The notes: generated by a model from the letters alone, not told the origin. DNA of 38,642 bases from Deltaproteobacteria bacterium (GCA_016208165.1 JACQYL010000094.1:1-38642); one strand, 5' to 3'. Shown: positions 25,788-34,694, numbered from the stretch's first letter. Program-made: numbers and translations.

Positions 25788-25979
25788 TTCGATCGATGGG
25801 GGTATGTTCACTGGGTTGAAGGTGTATGGAAAGCAACGTCGCATGCATTTTCGAAAAAGCCGAGAATGCAGAAACCAACCCGTGTCAGGTACAACCCGGT
25901 TTTCGTTTACAGTCGTTAATTCGCTTCAATAACCTAATATTTCGGACGGATAGAATCTACGTTAGAGAGGAGGCAACGG

Positions 25980-27893
25980 ATGTCAGGCTCACCAGATACG
26001 ATCCATACCTGGCAAATGGTCCGGCCGTGGGGAAAGGATAAGAAAACCGGGGAGAAGATTCCCGGTATTATGGAATTAACACAGATTCCCGTCCCGGAGC
26101 TTGGGGAGGACGAGGTCCTGGTTGAAGTCGCAGGTTGTGGTGTGTGCCATACGGACCTAGGATACTTTTACGACGGGGTGCCCACGGTTAACAATCCCCC
26201 CCTGACTCTGGGACACGAGATAAGCGGCACGGTGGTTGCGGGAAACTTCGACCTCATCGGAAAGCAGGTTCTCATACCTGCGGTCATGCCTTGCGGCCAA
26301 TGTGAAATCTGTAAGAAGCACCGCGGCAATCGCTGCCTGAAACAGAGGATGCCAGGCAATTCCCATGACATCTATGGCGGTTTCTCATCCCATGTGCCCG
26401 TACCTGCCGAGGGCCTTTGTGTAATCGAAGACACCCAGGGAACGCCCCTGTCTCACTATGCTGTCATCGCCGATGCGGCCACGACCCCGTATCAGGCCGC
26501 GATGCGCGCCGGCGTCACCGATGGCGACGTGGCGGTTGTCATCGGAGCGGGAGGCGGCATCGGGGTATACATGGTGCAGATTGCCAAGGCTCTGGGAGCC
26601 GGGACCGTCATCGGGCTGGAGCGGGACGAGGAAAAACTGGCAAGAAGCCTCAAATATGGTGCGGACTTCGTCATCAATACGGCGGACAAGGATCTCCAAG
26701 CCATTCGCAACGAATTTAAGGAACTCTGCAAAGTAAACGGCGTTCAGGCCGGATTCGGATTGAGAATATTCGAATGCAGCGGCACGCAGATCGGTCAGCA
26801 AATGGGCCTTACCCTCCTGACCTTTGTGAGCAAACTGGTGATCATCGGCTTCGGTCTGCATTCGAGCGAATTTATGTTCAGTCGCCTCATGGCCTTTGAC
26901 GCGGAAATCATAGGCACCTGGGCTTGCTTGCCCGAATACTATCCCAAGGTGTTGGAACTGGTGCAAGCGGGCAAGGTGCAAATCGAGCCCTTTCTGGAAA
27001 CCCGTCCCATGAGCCAAATCGCCCAGGTTTTCGAAGATCAGCATGCCGGCAAATTCACCGGCGGAAACACCAAGGAGTATGCCGAGTACTACAGCAAGCG
27101 CCCCAACGAATACGGTGAATACATGGACCTGTTCAATGGCATGGTGGACGCCATCCTGAATTGCAAGAAACCCACCATCTGCAGGGTCAACGGCATGAGG
27201 GTCGCCGGCGGTCAGGAAATCGGCATGGCCTGCGACCTGACCGTTGCGTCCGACCTAGCCATTTTCGGCCAGGCCGGTCCGCGCCATGGGTCCGCTCCCG
27301 ATGGAGGATCGTCGGATTTTCTGCCATGGATGCTATCCATAGAAGACGCCATGTGGAATTGCATTTCGTGCGAGCTTTGGTCCGCCTACAAAATGAAGTT
27401 CAAGGGGCTGATTTCCAAGGTAACGCCCATCCTCCGGAAGGATGGTCAGCTATACCGAAACCCACAGGTGATTACCGATACGTTTGTCGAAGACGGAGAC
27501 ATCGTCTACGGGGAGTTCAAAGTGCGTGATGACGAGCTGAAAGAGGCGAAGGAGTTCATCAAAACGTGCGAAATCGATTTCTCCCTGCTGGATAAGGAAG
27601 TGAGCAACATCATTTGGTCATTCACCAACCTGTTTCCCGGATGCCTGATCAAGTCCATAGACAGCATCAGGGCCAAGAAGAAGTTCTTTTGGGACCAGAT
27701 GAAATTGCCCAACCGCCACTGGTTGGCCGCCAACATGATGGGAGAAGCCTTCCTTGGCTTCAACGCGTTCAACACCAAAAAGATCACGGGTCAGGACACC
27801 ATCGATTTCGTCAGGCTTCGTCAGAAGATCGCGAATGGGGATCTATTTGACGATGACTTCTTCGAGGAGGCTTTGGGAAAGCCGCAAAAATAG
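25980..27893 (+). CDS. had-oah: in-frame fusion: 6-hydroxycyclohex-1-ene-carbonyl-CoA dehydrogenase (Had) + N-truncated 6-oxocyclohex-1-ene-carbonyl-CoA hydrolase (Oah/BamA)
   Basis: One uninterrupted frame of 637 codons starts at ATG 25980 after GAGGAGG. Residues 1-358 are a zinc-type alcohol dehydrogenase matching Had: GVCHTD (Cys56, His57), GHE (79-80), four structural cysteines (105, 108, 111, 119) and GAGGGIG (189-195). From residue 359 the protein becomes Oah/BamA, beginning inside its FCTGGNTKEYAEYY motif (here KFTGGNTKEYAEYY) and running to the normal C-terminus (GKPQK). Known Oah proteins are about 377 residues, so roughly the first 98 are missing, and Had lacks its last ten or so. 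Had oxidises the 6-hydroxy compound; Oah hydrates and opens the ring to 3-hydroxypimelyl-CoA. The crotonase N-terminal strands are lost, so the Oah part may be inactive. A deletion between adjacent had and oah genes, real or from assembly, explains it. Confidence 0.9.
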   Translation: MSGSPDTIHTWQMVRPWGKDKKTGEKIPGIMELTQIPVPELGEDEVLVEVAGCGVCHTDLGYFYDGVPTVNNPPLTLGHEISGTVVAGNFDLIGKQVLIPAVMPCGQCEICKKHRGNRCLKQRMPGNSHDIYGGFSSHVPVPAEGLCVIEDTQGTPLSHYAVIADAATTPYQAAMRAGVTDGDVAVVIGAGGGIGVYMVQIAKALGAGTVIGLERDEEKLARSLKYGADFVINTADKDLQAIRNEFKELCKVNGVQAGFGLRIFECSGTQIGQQMGLTLLTFVSKLVIIGFGLHSSEFMFSRLMAFDAEIIGTWACLPEYYPKVLELVQAGKVQIEPFLETRPMSQIAQVFEDQHAGKFTGGNTKEYAEYYSKRPNEYGEYMDLFNGMVDAILNCKKPTICRVNGMRVAGGQEIGMACDLTVASDLAIFGQAGPRHGSAPDGGSSDFLPWMLSIEDAMWNCISCELWSAYKMKFKGLISKVTPILRKDGQLYRNPQVITDTFVEDGDIVYGEFKVRDDELKEAKEFIKTCEIDFSLLDKEVSNIIWSFTNLFPGCLIKSIDSIRAKKKFFWDQMKLPNRHWLAANMMGEAFLGFNAFNTKKITGQDTIDFVRLRQKIANGDLFDDDFFEEALGKPQK

Positions 27894-27997
27894 TGCTTTC
27901 AACCCCGTCCGGATTCCACAAATGAACATGCCGCGGCCGGCCGGAGCCTCATCATGCCGGCCGTGGCGTCCAGACCATCCCGTCCTAGGAGATCGAT

Positions 27998-28762
27998 ATG
28001 AGTTACCAGCATATTTTGACCGCTTCAAATCACGGCGTAGCCACGATTATCCTCAATCGCCCCCCCCTAAACGTTCTGAACATCGAGATGATGAACGAAA
28101 TCAACCGGGAACTGGACAGGCTAATGGGCGAACCTCCCACGCTGCTGGTGTTCCGTGCCGAAGGGAAAGCTTTTTCAGCAGGGGTAGATGTGGGCGAGCA
28201 CGTGGGAGACCTGATGCCCAAAATGATCGACGCGTTTCATGGCATATTCCGACGCATGGATGCACTCGGCGCTCCGAGCATAGCCGCCGTGCAGGGATCC
28301 GCCCTGGGCGGCGGATGCGAACTGGCGGTCTACTGCGATATGGTCATTGCTTCAGAGCGGGCCAAAATCGGCCAGCCTGAGATCAAAGTCGGCGTGTTCC
28401 CACCCATCGCGGCGCTGATTTTGCCGCGTATTATCGGGAGGAAAAAGGCGATGGAATTCATTCTGAGCGGTGATACCTGGTCCGCTGAAGAAGCTCAATG
28501 CGCGGGCATGATCAACCACGTTGCGCCGGCTGATGATTTCGACACCGAAGTGCAGTCCTATATCGGAAGGTTTGTGGGAAACAGCGCCGTTGTGATGAAG
28601 CTCACTCGGGAAAGCGCGCTGTGCGGCCTTCAGGATGATCCGGGTGCGGGGCTCGATCGCATAGAAAAGTTGTACATGGAAAAACTCATGAAGACACACG
28701 ACGCCAACGAAGGGTTGGAGTCCTTCTTAGGCAAGCGCCCACCAGCTTGGAAAGACAGGTAA
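27998..28762 (+). CDS. dch: cyclohexa-1,5-diene-1-carbonyl-CoA hydratase (crotonase family)
   Basis: The 254-residue protein is a complete crotonase-fold enzyme. The oxyanion-hole segments are FSAGVDVGEHVGD (about 58-70) and GSALGGGCELAVYCD (about 101-115). The long match to known Dch proteins includes AKIGQPEIKVGVFPPIAALI (about 125-144) and the absence of the usual second crotonase Glu. Dch adds water to the diene formed by benzoyl-CoA reductase, giving the substrate of Had encoded upstream. Spacing to the fusion gene is 104 bases. The ATG at 27998 follows a GGAG-containing site. It is intact, which makes the damage to Oah in the same cluster stand out. Confidence 0.9.
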   Translation: MSYQHILTASNHGVATIILNRPPLNVLNIEMMNEINRELDRLMGEPPTLLVFRAEGKAFSAGVDVGEHVGDLMPKMIDAFHGIFRRMDALGAPSIAAVQGSALGGGCELAVYCDMVIASERAKIGQPEIKVGVFPPIAALILPRIIGRKKAMEFILSGDTWSAEEAQCAGMINHVAPADDFDTEVQSYIGRFVGNSAVVMKLTRESALCGLQDDPGAGLDRIEKLYMEKLMKTHDANEGLESFLGKRPPAWKDR

Positions 28763-29125
28763 CAAGCGGTTTTTTCCAGGAAGACTTCCTGCAGTTCGGC
28801 CAACCTCTCTCGACATCCACCGCCAACGTATCCTGCTTCACGTCCTCCGTGGTGGAAGCCGGGGCCGATCTGCAGGAATTGCGAGGGCTGCCCCCCCGAA
28901 GTTTGCTCTACAGCCCACCCTGACGCCATCCAATATGCTCATCCTGTCTTTCGCCGGGCGGTATGAGGCGCCTTCGGGCATTACCTGGATATGGAGATAA
29001 AAGTCGGCGATTTGGCAGCAGATTCCTCCTCGTATGTCCTTCTTTTGGGGAACGAATCGTGTTCCGGGAATAGAACGATTCTCAGAAAACCTCTCTGCAA
29101 ATAAGCCATCGAGGGCCTCATCCAT
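28763..29125. other. convergent intergenic stretch
   Basis: It lies between the ends of dch and the thioesterase gene. I see no gene; an AGGAAGACTTCCT dyad lies near 28780. Possible terminators are not convincing. Confidence 0.4.
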
Positions 29126-29593
29126 CTATTCGGACACGAATTTGACTGGAAACTCCTCCTGATCGTAGAGTTTGATATCGGGCAGGACCATGAGTGTTAC
29201 CGTTCCGTAGGCGAGCAATCGGCCTCTTTGATCCTCGATTCGAGCGTCCGCGAGCCCCAATGTGCGGCCTACTTTGATGGTTCGGCCCGTTCCGATGAGG
29301 CGTCCATTTAGGGCCGGCGCGAGATAGTTAAGCTTCATCTCCACGGTGGTCATCCCCGCGCCGGATATGACTTCGGTGTAGTACGCCCAGAAACCGGCGG
29401 AGTCGATAAGGGTTGAAAAGACTCCTCCATGAACCATTCCGAATGGTTGCAGGTGTTTCTGCCGTACGTCGATCTCCACTCGGGCCATCCCAAGCGAGAG
29501 TTCTTCGATCACCATGGATTGAAGAGAGAAATGAGGACAGGCATTGACGTGTCCCCGGATCGCGGCTGTCCATTCGGGATTGAGTTCCTTCAT
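29126..29593 (-). CDS. hotdog-fold thioesterase (PaaI/4HBT type)
   Basis: The 155-residue protein is a hotdog-fold acyl-CoA thioesterase. The family signature is FGMVHGGVFSTLIDSAGFWA (about 52-71), with the usual His-Gly-Gly and the helix Asp, followed by TTVEMKLNYLAPALNGRLIG (about 84-103). It hydrolyses acyl- or aroyl-CoA to free acid and CoA, commonly releasing stalled CoA esters in aromatic degradation. It is the last gene of the minus-strand cluster, 152 bases behind gcdA. The start ATG 29593 follows GCGGAG. Substrate is not readable. Confidence 0.88.
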   Translation of the reverse strand: MKELNPEWTAAIRGHVNACPHFSLQSMVIEELSLGMARVEIDVRQKHLQPFGMVHGGVFSTLIDSAGFWAYYTEVISGAGMTTVEMKLNYLAPALNGRLIGTGRTIKVGRTLGLADARIEDQRGRLLAYGTVTLMVLPDIKLYDQEEFPVKFVSE

Positions 29594-29660
29594 GTTCGAC
29601 TCCGCAATCTATATAGATAGATCCATTTTTCCCGTACATTCGGCGAAAAAACGAGGCGCC

Positions 29661-29687
29661 GTCCGGCCTGTAACAGCCGGGCTTTTT
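29661..29687 (+). terminator. plus-strand terminator hairpin between thioesterase and gcdA
   Basis: GTCCGGC (29661-29667) and GCCGGGC (29676-29682) make a 7-bp stem with an 8-base loop, followed by TTTTT (29683-29687). The T-tract points right, against gcdA, so it would stop plus-strand readthrough from the dch side; a minus-strand role is less likely. Confidence 0.5.
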
Positions 29688-29745
29688 CAACGAGTTGGTA
29701 AACGATCCCTCCTCAACTCCCGAAGGCTCCACAGCCGTTCACACC

Positions 29746-31479
29746 TCAACCGCGTATCGATCTTGGAAGAAGCATCTGGTGGTGCGGACACGAACCGCCC
29801 GGATTCTGATACACGCTTCGAACAAATCCCACCGCGTAATCCCTCATGTTGGCGAGGGGAACGATCTCGTCCACAAATCCACGCCGAGCGCAATACACAG
29901 GACGAGACTGATCGTAATATTGTCGAGCCAATGCGTTCATTTTGTCTATGACCGGTTCCAAGTTTCTTCCAGCGTCCTTCTCCTTGACGAGCCGGCGTGC
30001 AAACGCGGCCACCGATGCGGTTTCACCATGCATTACATAGATTTCCGTGGTGGGCACCCCTAATGTAAACGCGTTGTTACGGGTCGCCTGAGGTCCTCCC
30101 ATGATGTAGTGAGCCGCCGCCGTGCCTTTTCGAAGAACGACGCACATCATGGGAACCTGCGAATGTTCTATGGAATAGATAAGGGACTGGCCTAACCCCA
30201 AGAGCTCGGCTTTCTCGGCAATATCCCCCACATCGATGCCCGAGGTGTCCTGGAGCCAGATCACGGGAATCCGGTCCCTGCCGCACAGGGTGACCAATTC
30301 GTTCATCTTGATCAGTCCCTGGCGATACAGCTTGCCGCCCACACCCGGATAAGGAGCATACTCGGGATAGCCTTTGGGGAGGAACCCCTGCCGGTTGGCA
30401 ATAACGCCCACCGGAAAGCCGTCTATTTTTGCCAACCCGCAGTATACTTCGGGACCAAAATCGGACCGATACTCCATGTGTTCGCTATTGTCCAGGAAAC
30501 GCGCCAGAACTTGCTCGATGGAGTAGGTCATCTTCTGGTTGAACGCCACCACATAGTCAAGTTCGCCGGGTGTATATTTTGGAGGACGCGGTTCGTCGAC
30601 GCGAAAGTATTCGGCTCCATACTGCGGCATTCCCTCCATGCATTGTTTGACGGCGTTCAGGACCCCTTCTTCCGTGTCGAATTTCTTTCTGAAGAACCCC
30701 GTTTGATCGTGATGAATCTTTACGCCTCCCGGAGGCTCCTCTTTGAAGGCGCGCGTGGCCTCGATGATCTGTTCCGCGCCTTCGAGGTCAAAAGATCCTT
30801 TCGGACTCATGCCGCTCACGATTCCGCCGCCGCCCACGGCCATATTGGCCTTTTCATGAGCGAAGATGATGGCCGGACTGATCCCGTGGTATCCGCCGCC
30901 GGCCGGATTGGTTCCGAAAATACCGCAAATGACCGGAATCCCCTTCTGAATCAGTTCAGCATGGCGGAAAAAGGTACGGCCTCCGGATCGCCTTCCGGCG
31001 TAAACCTCCTCCTGCTCCGTCAGCTTGACGCCCGAACAGTTCAAAACCCAAACCAGCGGGATGCGTAATTGTTCAGCCATATCCTGAGCGCGAAAAATAT
31101 TTTCCATCTGGCCCGGAACCCAGGCCCCCGCCAGCACCTTGTTGTCGGAAGCAATAATGGAAGCATAGCGTCCCGAGATCCGCGCCAGGCCGTTGATCAC
31201 TCCGGTACTGCCTTCCTGGTTGAGTTCGGGATCATAGAGGGAATTCATCGGAAGCCAGGTGCCCGGATCCACCAGCTGTTCGAGGCGCTCGAAGGCCGTT
31301 CGCTCACCTCGCTGCCGGATCTTTTCAGCAGGTATGCCCGCATTGTAAACCTTGGCAACGGCTTCATTTACTTGGGCCTCGACCTCCTTGATTTTGGCTG
31401 CGTTCGCCTCCATCTTTTGGATTTCTTTTTCTTTGAGGGGCTTGCCTATGGGCGCCATATTTTGAAAATATTGGTGCAT
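29746..31479 (-). CDS. gcdA: glutaconyl-CoA decarboxylase alpha (carboxyltransferase) subunit
   Basis: The 577-residue protein matches GcdA of Acidaminococcus and relatives along its length: YFQNMAPIGKPLK at the start, ASDNKVLAGAWVPGQMENIF (about 106-125), FGTNPAGGGYHGISP, AHEKANMAVGGGGI, and in the second half IWLQDTSGIDVGDIAEKAEL and LRKGTAAAHYIMGGPQATRN. It carries two crotonase-type carboxyltransferase domains and transfers CO2 from glutaconyl-CoA to biotin, giving crotonyl-CoA; the full complex also needs a biotin carrier and the membrane sodium pump, which are not in this window. The ribosome-binding site is AGGGAGAT. It follows a BcrB-like gene and precedes the thioesterase, and pairs functionally with the acyl-CoA dehydrogenase at 33439-34596. 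A related acyl-CoA carboxylase is a weaker alternative. Confidence 0.9.
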   Translation of the reverse strand: MHQYFQNMAPIGKPLKEKEIQKMEANAAKIKEVEAQVNEAVAKVYNAGIPAEKIRQRGERTAFERLEQLVDPGTWLPMNSLYDPELNQEGSTGVINGLARISGRYASIIASDNKVLAGAWVPGQMENIFRAQDMAEQLRIPLVWVLNCSGVKLTEQEEVYAGRRSGGRTFFRHAELIQKGIPVICGIFGTNPAGGGYHGISPAIIFAHEKANMAVGGGGIVSGMSPKGSFDLEGAEQIIEATRAFKEEPPGGVKIHHDQTGFFRKKFDTEEGVLNAVKQCMEGMPQYGAEYFRVDEPRPPKYTPGELDYVVAFNQKMTYSIEQVLARFLDNSEHMEYRSDFGPEVYCGLAKIDGFPVGVIANRQGFLPKGYPEYAPYPGVGGKLYRQGLIKMNELVTLCGRDRIPVIWLQDTSGIDVGDIAEKAELLGLGQSLIYSIEHSQVPMMCVVLRKGTAAAHYIMGGPQATRNNAFTLGVPTTEIYVMHGETASVAAFARRLVKEKDAGRNLEPVIDKMNALARQYYDQSRPVYCARRGFVDEIVPLANMRDYAVGFVRSVYQNPGGSCPHHQMLLPRSIRG

Positions 31480-31688
31480 GAATCATATCTCCCTGAAGTC
31501 CGCTACTTATTGTTCCGATATAGGTACTATGCCTGTAAGAAGACGAGCATCTCTTTTTCTACGAATGTGTCCTCGTTCCCCCGCGGATCTGACGAACTCA
31601 ACGACGCTGCCACGGCCTCGATGACCCGGGGATCGGACAGTCAGGTTTCTCCAATTGAAGCGGCTTCCTTTTATCCCATAGTCCGGGG

Positions 31689-33014
31689 TTAACCATATTT
31701 TCTCTGTTCGAGCATTTCCATGAACGCGTCGATACGACTTATGATTTGCGCATGGGCAAAGCGCCGGGGATCCACTTGGTCTGCATCCAGCACTAAGACC
31801 GGGACACCGAGTTCTTTTTCCAAAGTAGTCTTATCTCTCGGATTCAGAATGGCCGCCACAAAGCGGCAGGTGGCCAGATTCCAGAGAATGGCGCCGTCCG
31901 CTTTGTAATTCCGAGCTCGATCACGATTGTACTCGAGGAACTGTGTAAAGCTGGCTGTGTGTCCCATACTGAGGAGGTATTTGATGGCTATGGATTCCAA
32001 CGGTTTATTTGGATCCAACTGTCCGCACCATATGCGGGGATAAAGCTCTTCAACGGATAATGCGCCGAACTTGTGGAGATAGTTGAAAAGCCCCATGTTA
32101 AACCAAGGAGGAATCCCGTCGAAAATAATCCGAAAGCGTTCGTTCTCGAGCACGCCTTTTCCCTGATCCACGCGCTCTTTGACCTCGGCGAGCGTCCGCC
32201 TGTAAAAGTCGGCCGCTTCCTTGGTTCCGGCCATGGTTGCGGCAAAAAAAACGAGCGTATTGAGGTCCTCGCCACCTGCGGGACATGGAACGGCTTTTCG
32301 CAGATTGAAAATTTCATTATAGTATTCTCCCATCTGCGCTGAATATTCCACGCATTCCCTCAAGCGATCGTAATCCATTTTTCGTCCGGTGTGCTCTTCA
32401 AGGAAAGCAATGTATTCCTTCAATTGAGCCACGCCGTATTCTATGGCTTCCAGGCCTGGCTGGTGTTTTACATGGGCTCCCCATTGCTCTTTATACACAA
32501 AGGGGTTCTTGTCATATCTTGGGGGCAAAACCGGAGCGTCTATGGAGAAATAAGGAACGTCGTAGTGCTCGGCGACGATTTTCATCCAGAGAGGGTGGAG
32601 CCTGCAAACGTTCTTGGCCGAAACAACCATATCGGGATCCGGAATGCGAATACGGGCGAGTGCTTTGAGCACTTCTTCAGGAAACTCACCCTTCATGTAC
32701 CCATAGTGATTCTTGAAATAAGAGCACAAATCCTCGGGCGCGTTGAGACTCTCCGCCATCTCGATCAGCGGTACGGATAACTGGGTCGCCCCGCATGCAG
32801 CGGAGAAGTTCTCCGGAAACATGGGAATCACACCCATAGCATAGTCGATTTCGACGGGATCCCAGCCCGTGTGATATACGATTTTTGTTCTACCGGTGGC
32901 CTTAGCTTCGTGTCCGCGCTTGTAGTACTCGAGAACGTTGGTGAACACTTCGTTGGAAGTTTTCAGTGATTTTATGGACTTCGAGGTGGTTTTGCCGGAA
33001 TCAGGATTGCTCAT
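31689..33014 (-). CDS. benzoyl-CoA reductase / 2-hydroxyacyl-CoA dehydratase family subunit (BcrB/HgdA-like)
   Basis: The 441-residue protein belongs to the HGD-D (2-hydroxyglutaryl-CoA dehydratase component D) family, whose two homologous subunits hold iron-sulfur clusters for radical dehydration or ring reduction. Recognisable parts are TGWDPVEIDYAMGVIPMFPE (about 49-68), DMVVSAKNVCRLH (Cys, near 129), FRIIFDGIPPWFNMG (near 298) and the C-terminal NLATCRFVAAILNPRDKTTL (Cys, near 380). Length suits BcrB or HgdA. The start overlaps the damaged partner gene upstream (33001-33388), the usual translational coupling of subunit genes. Without an intact partner and without the ATP-driven activator, it cannot be a complete enzyme from this window alone. 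Whether the original substrate was benzoyl-CoA or a 2-hydroxyacyl-CoA is open. Confidence 0.8.
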   Translation of the reverse strand: MSNPDSGKTTSKSIKSLKTSNEVFTNVLEYYKRGHEAKATGRTKIVYHTGWDPVEIDYAMGVIPMFPENFSAACGATQLSVPLIEMAESLNAPEDLCSYFKNHYGYMKGEFPEEVLKALARIRIPDPDMVVSAKNVCRLHPLWMKIVAEHYDVPYFSIDAPVLPPRYDKNPFVYKEQWGAHVKHQPGLEAIEYGVAQLKEYIAFLEEHTGRKMDYDRLRECVEYSAQMGEYYNEIFNLRKAVPCPAGGEDLNTLVFFAATMAGTKEAADFYRRTLAEVKERVDQGKGVLENERFRIIFDGIPPWFNMGLFNYLHKFGALSVEELYPRIWCGQLDPNKPLESIAIKYLLSMGHTASFTQFLEYNRDRARNYKADGAILWNLATCRFVAAILNPRDKTTLEKELGVPVLVLDADQVDPRRFAHAQIISRIDAFMEMLEQRKYG

Positions 33015-33388
33015 GCTTAAGCTCCCTCGACGATCTCAAAAAAGTCTCGAGCTTGGTTCTCAGTTGCGCCCAAATGAGTGTCGCAAAAGCGTTGGAGGCC
33101 GAACACCACTCCCTGCCCCCTGTTTTGCTCTATCCGTCTAGTAATGAAACCGTATCGTTCGTCCAATTTGTTTCCCTGATGCATACACGGACAGGCAGGC
33201 TTGATCAGGTACCGGTCGGCCGGAGCGTTCATGGGATCGCCCTTTTCGTTTACCTGAGTGACAGAATAGCGAGCGTCGATGCAGAGATCATCCCAAACCA
33301 CCATGCCGCCCAGCTCTTCAACAACCTCGAAAAGTTCCCGGGTACGTCGACCCCGAGAGATGCAATTGGAACTGCATAGGAATCGCCT
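33001..33388 (-). pseudogene. remnant of second HGD-D family subunit (BcrC/HgdB-like), truncated and frameshifted
   Basis: Reading the minus strand from 33388, one frame gives RGRRTRELFEVVEELGGMVV, then WDDLC, GDPMNAPADRYLIKPACPC and GVVFGLQRFCDTHLG. This is the C-terminal third of an HGD-D family subunit. The frame then runs into a wrong-frame tail, while the neighbouring frame reads AQLRTKLETFLRSSREL and stops at 33001, which is the family's normal C-terminal GQLRT...F segment. About 25-30 residues between THL and QLRT are missing, so a deletion shifted the frame. Upstream of 33388 there is a stop and only 50 bases before the next gene, so the N-terminal 250 or more residues are gone. It overlaps the start of the intact BcrB-like gene. 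Confidence 0.75.
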
Positions 33389-33438
33389 TTACGAGATTCA
33401 AGGACCGGCGTCTTAACCCGTTTTCATGCCCCTGGTTG

Positions 33439-34596
33439 CTATCGATTGGCCTTTCGGTAACCGAGTTGATCCATGGCGATGACCATCTTTTGAATATTTG
33501 CGGTGCCTTCCACGATCTCATACAAAACGGCGTCCCGGAAATACCGGGCCACCGGGTATTCCGTCGAATACCCATACGCCCCCAGGATTTTCATGGCATA
33601 GTGAGCGCATTTTGCCGCGGTTTCTCCGGCATGATACTTGGCCATGGAGGTTTCCAGCGTGTTGCCCAACATGCCCTGATCTTTCTGCACAGCAGCTTTA
33701 TAGGTAAGGAGGCGGGCCGCTTCGATGTCCACGGCCATCTGTGCGATCATATCCTGGTTCATCTGAAACTGCCCCACCTGCCGGCCGAACTGCTCCCGTT
33801 CGTTGCAATAGCTCACAGCGGCCTCGAAAGCGGCCCGGGCTACGCCCACACCGCCTGCCGCACATGACAACCGGGTCTGATTGAGGCTGGAGAACATGAT
33901 TTTGACACCTTCCCCCTCGGATCCCACAAGGTTTGCCTTGGGCACCCGCACGTCCTCGAAGTAGATCTCACCCGTGGGAGACGAGCGCGTGCCGAGCTTG
34001 TCCAGTTCGCGCGTGGTCACGCCGGGAGACTCGATGTCAACTACAAAAGCGCTTAGCCCTTTGCCGCCCTTGGACTTGGCCGTGTAGGCGTAAACGATGC
34101 ACAAATCGGCGACTTGCGCATTACTGATCCAGGTTTTCGACCCGTTCATTAGGTAAAAATCACCACGATCCTGCGCACTGGTTTTCATGGCCAAAGTGTC
34201 CGAACCCGCGTTGGGTTCCGTAATGCCAAAACAGCCGATTTGCTCCGCCGTTACCAGGCCGGGAATATACTTCTGTTTAAGCTCTTCGCTGCCGTACCGT
34301 AGGAGGGTGAGGGCGGAGCCCAACGTCTGCATGTTGACGGCTACGCGGATTGAACTGCTTCCACGAGCGATCTCCTCAGTCAGAATCGTCTGGGCCAGGA
34401 AACCCATCTCGTTGCCGCCATATTGTGCAGGAATCACGCAACCGAAAAAGCCGAGATCTCCCATCTTCCTAAGCACATCACGCGGGAAGAAGTGCTCTTC
34501 ATCCCAGTGATCCGCGTACGGCACGATTTCATTCTCGGTAAAACTTCTCGCCGTCTCCCTCAGCATCTGCATTTCTTCGGACAAGGTAAAATCCAT
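33439..34596 (-). CDS. acyl-CoA dehydrogenase, glutaryl-CoA dehydrogenase-like
   Basis: The 385-residue protein is a complete FAD acyl-CoA dehydrogenase: FGITEPNAGSD (about 129-139), TWISNAQVADL, CNEREQFGRQVGQFQMNQDM (about 263-282), and the catalytic Glu in YEIVEGTANIQKMVIA (near 364). I start at ATG 34596 after a GGAGA site; the longer upstream frame overlaps noncoding sequence. Its place beside gcdA suggests a non-decarboxylating glutaryl-CoA dehydrogenase, as in sulfate reducers and syntrophs, which makes glutaconyl-CoA for GcdA. Benzylsuccinyl-CoA or other dehydrogenases are not excluded. It lies between the thiolase and the damaged reductase subunit in one minus-strand run. Confidence 0.88.
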   Translation of the reverse strand: MDFTLSEEMQMLRETARSFTENEIVPYADHWDEEHFFPRDVLRKMGDLGFFGCVIPAQYGGNEMGFLAQTILTEEIARGSSSIRVAVNMQTLGSALTLLRYGSEELKQKYIPGLVTAEQIGCFGITEPNAGSDTLAMKTSAQDRGDFYLMNGSKTWISNAQVADLCIVYAYTAKSKGGKGLSAFVVDIESPGVTTRELDKLGTRSSPTGEIYFEDVRVPKANLVGSEGEGVKIMFSSLNQTRLSCAAGGVGVARAAFEAAVSYCNEREQFGRQVGQFQMNQDMIAQMAVDIEAARLLTYKAAVQKDQGMLGNTLETSMAKYHAGETAAKCAHYAMKILGAYGYSTEYPVARYFRDAVLYEIVEGTANIQKMVIAMDQLGYRKANR

Positions 34597-34694
34597 CACT
34601 GTCTCCTGGCATTTTAGGAACTTAGGCGTTTCCAATGGAGTTTTAAGTGGGCGGATGCAGTTTCGAAAACTGCTCCGCCCCTTCGACTCGGAAT

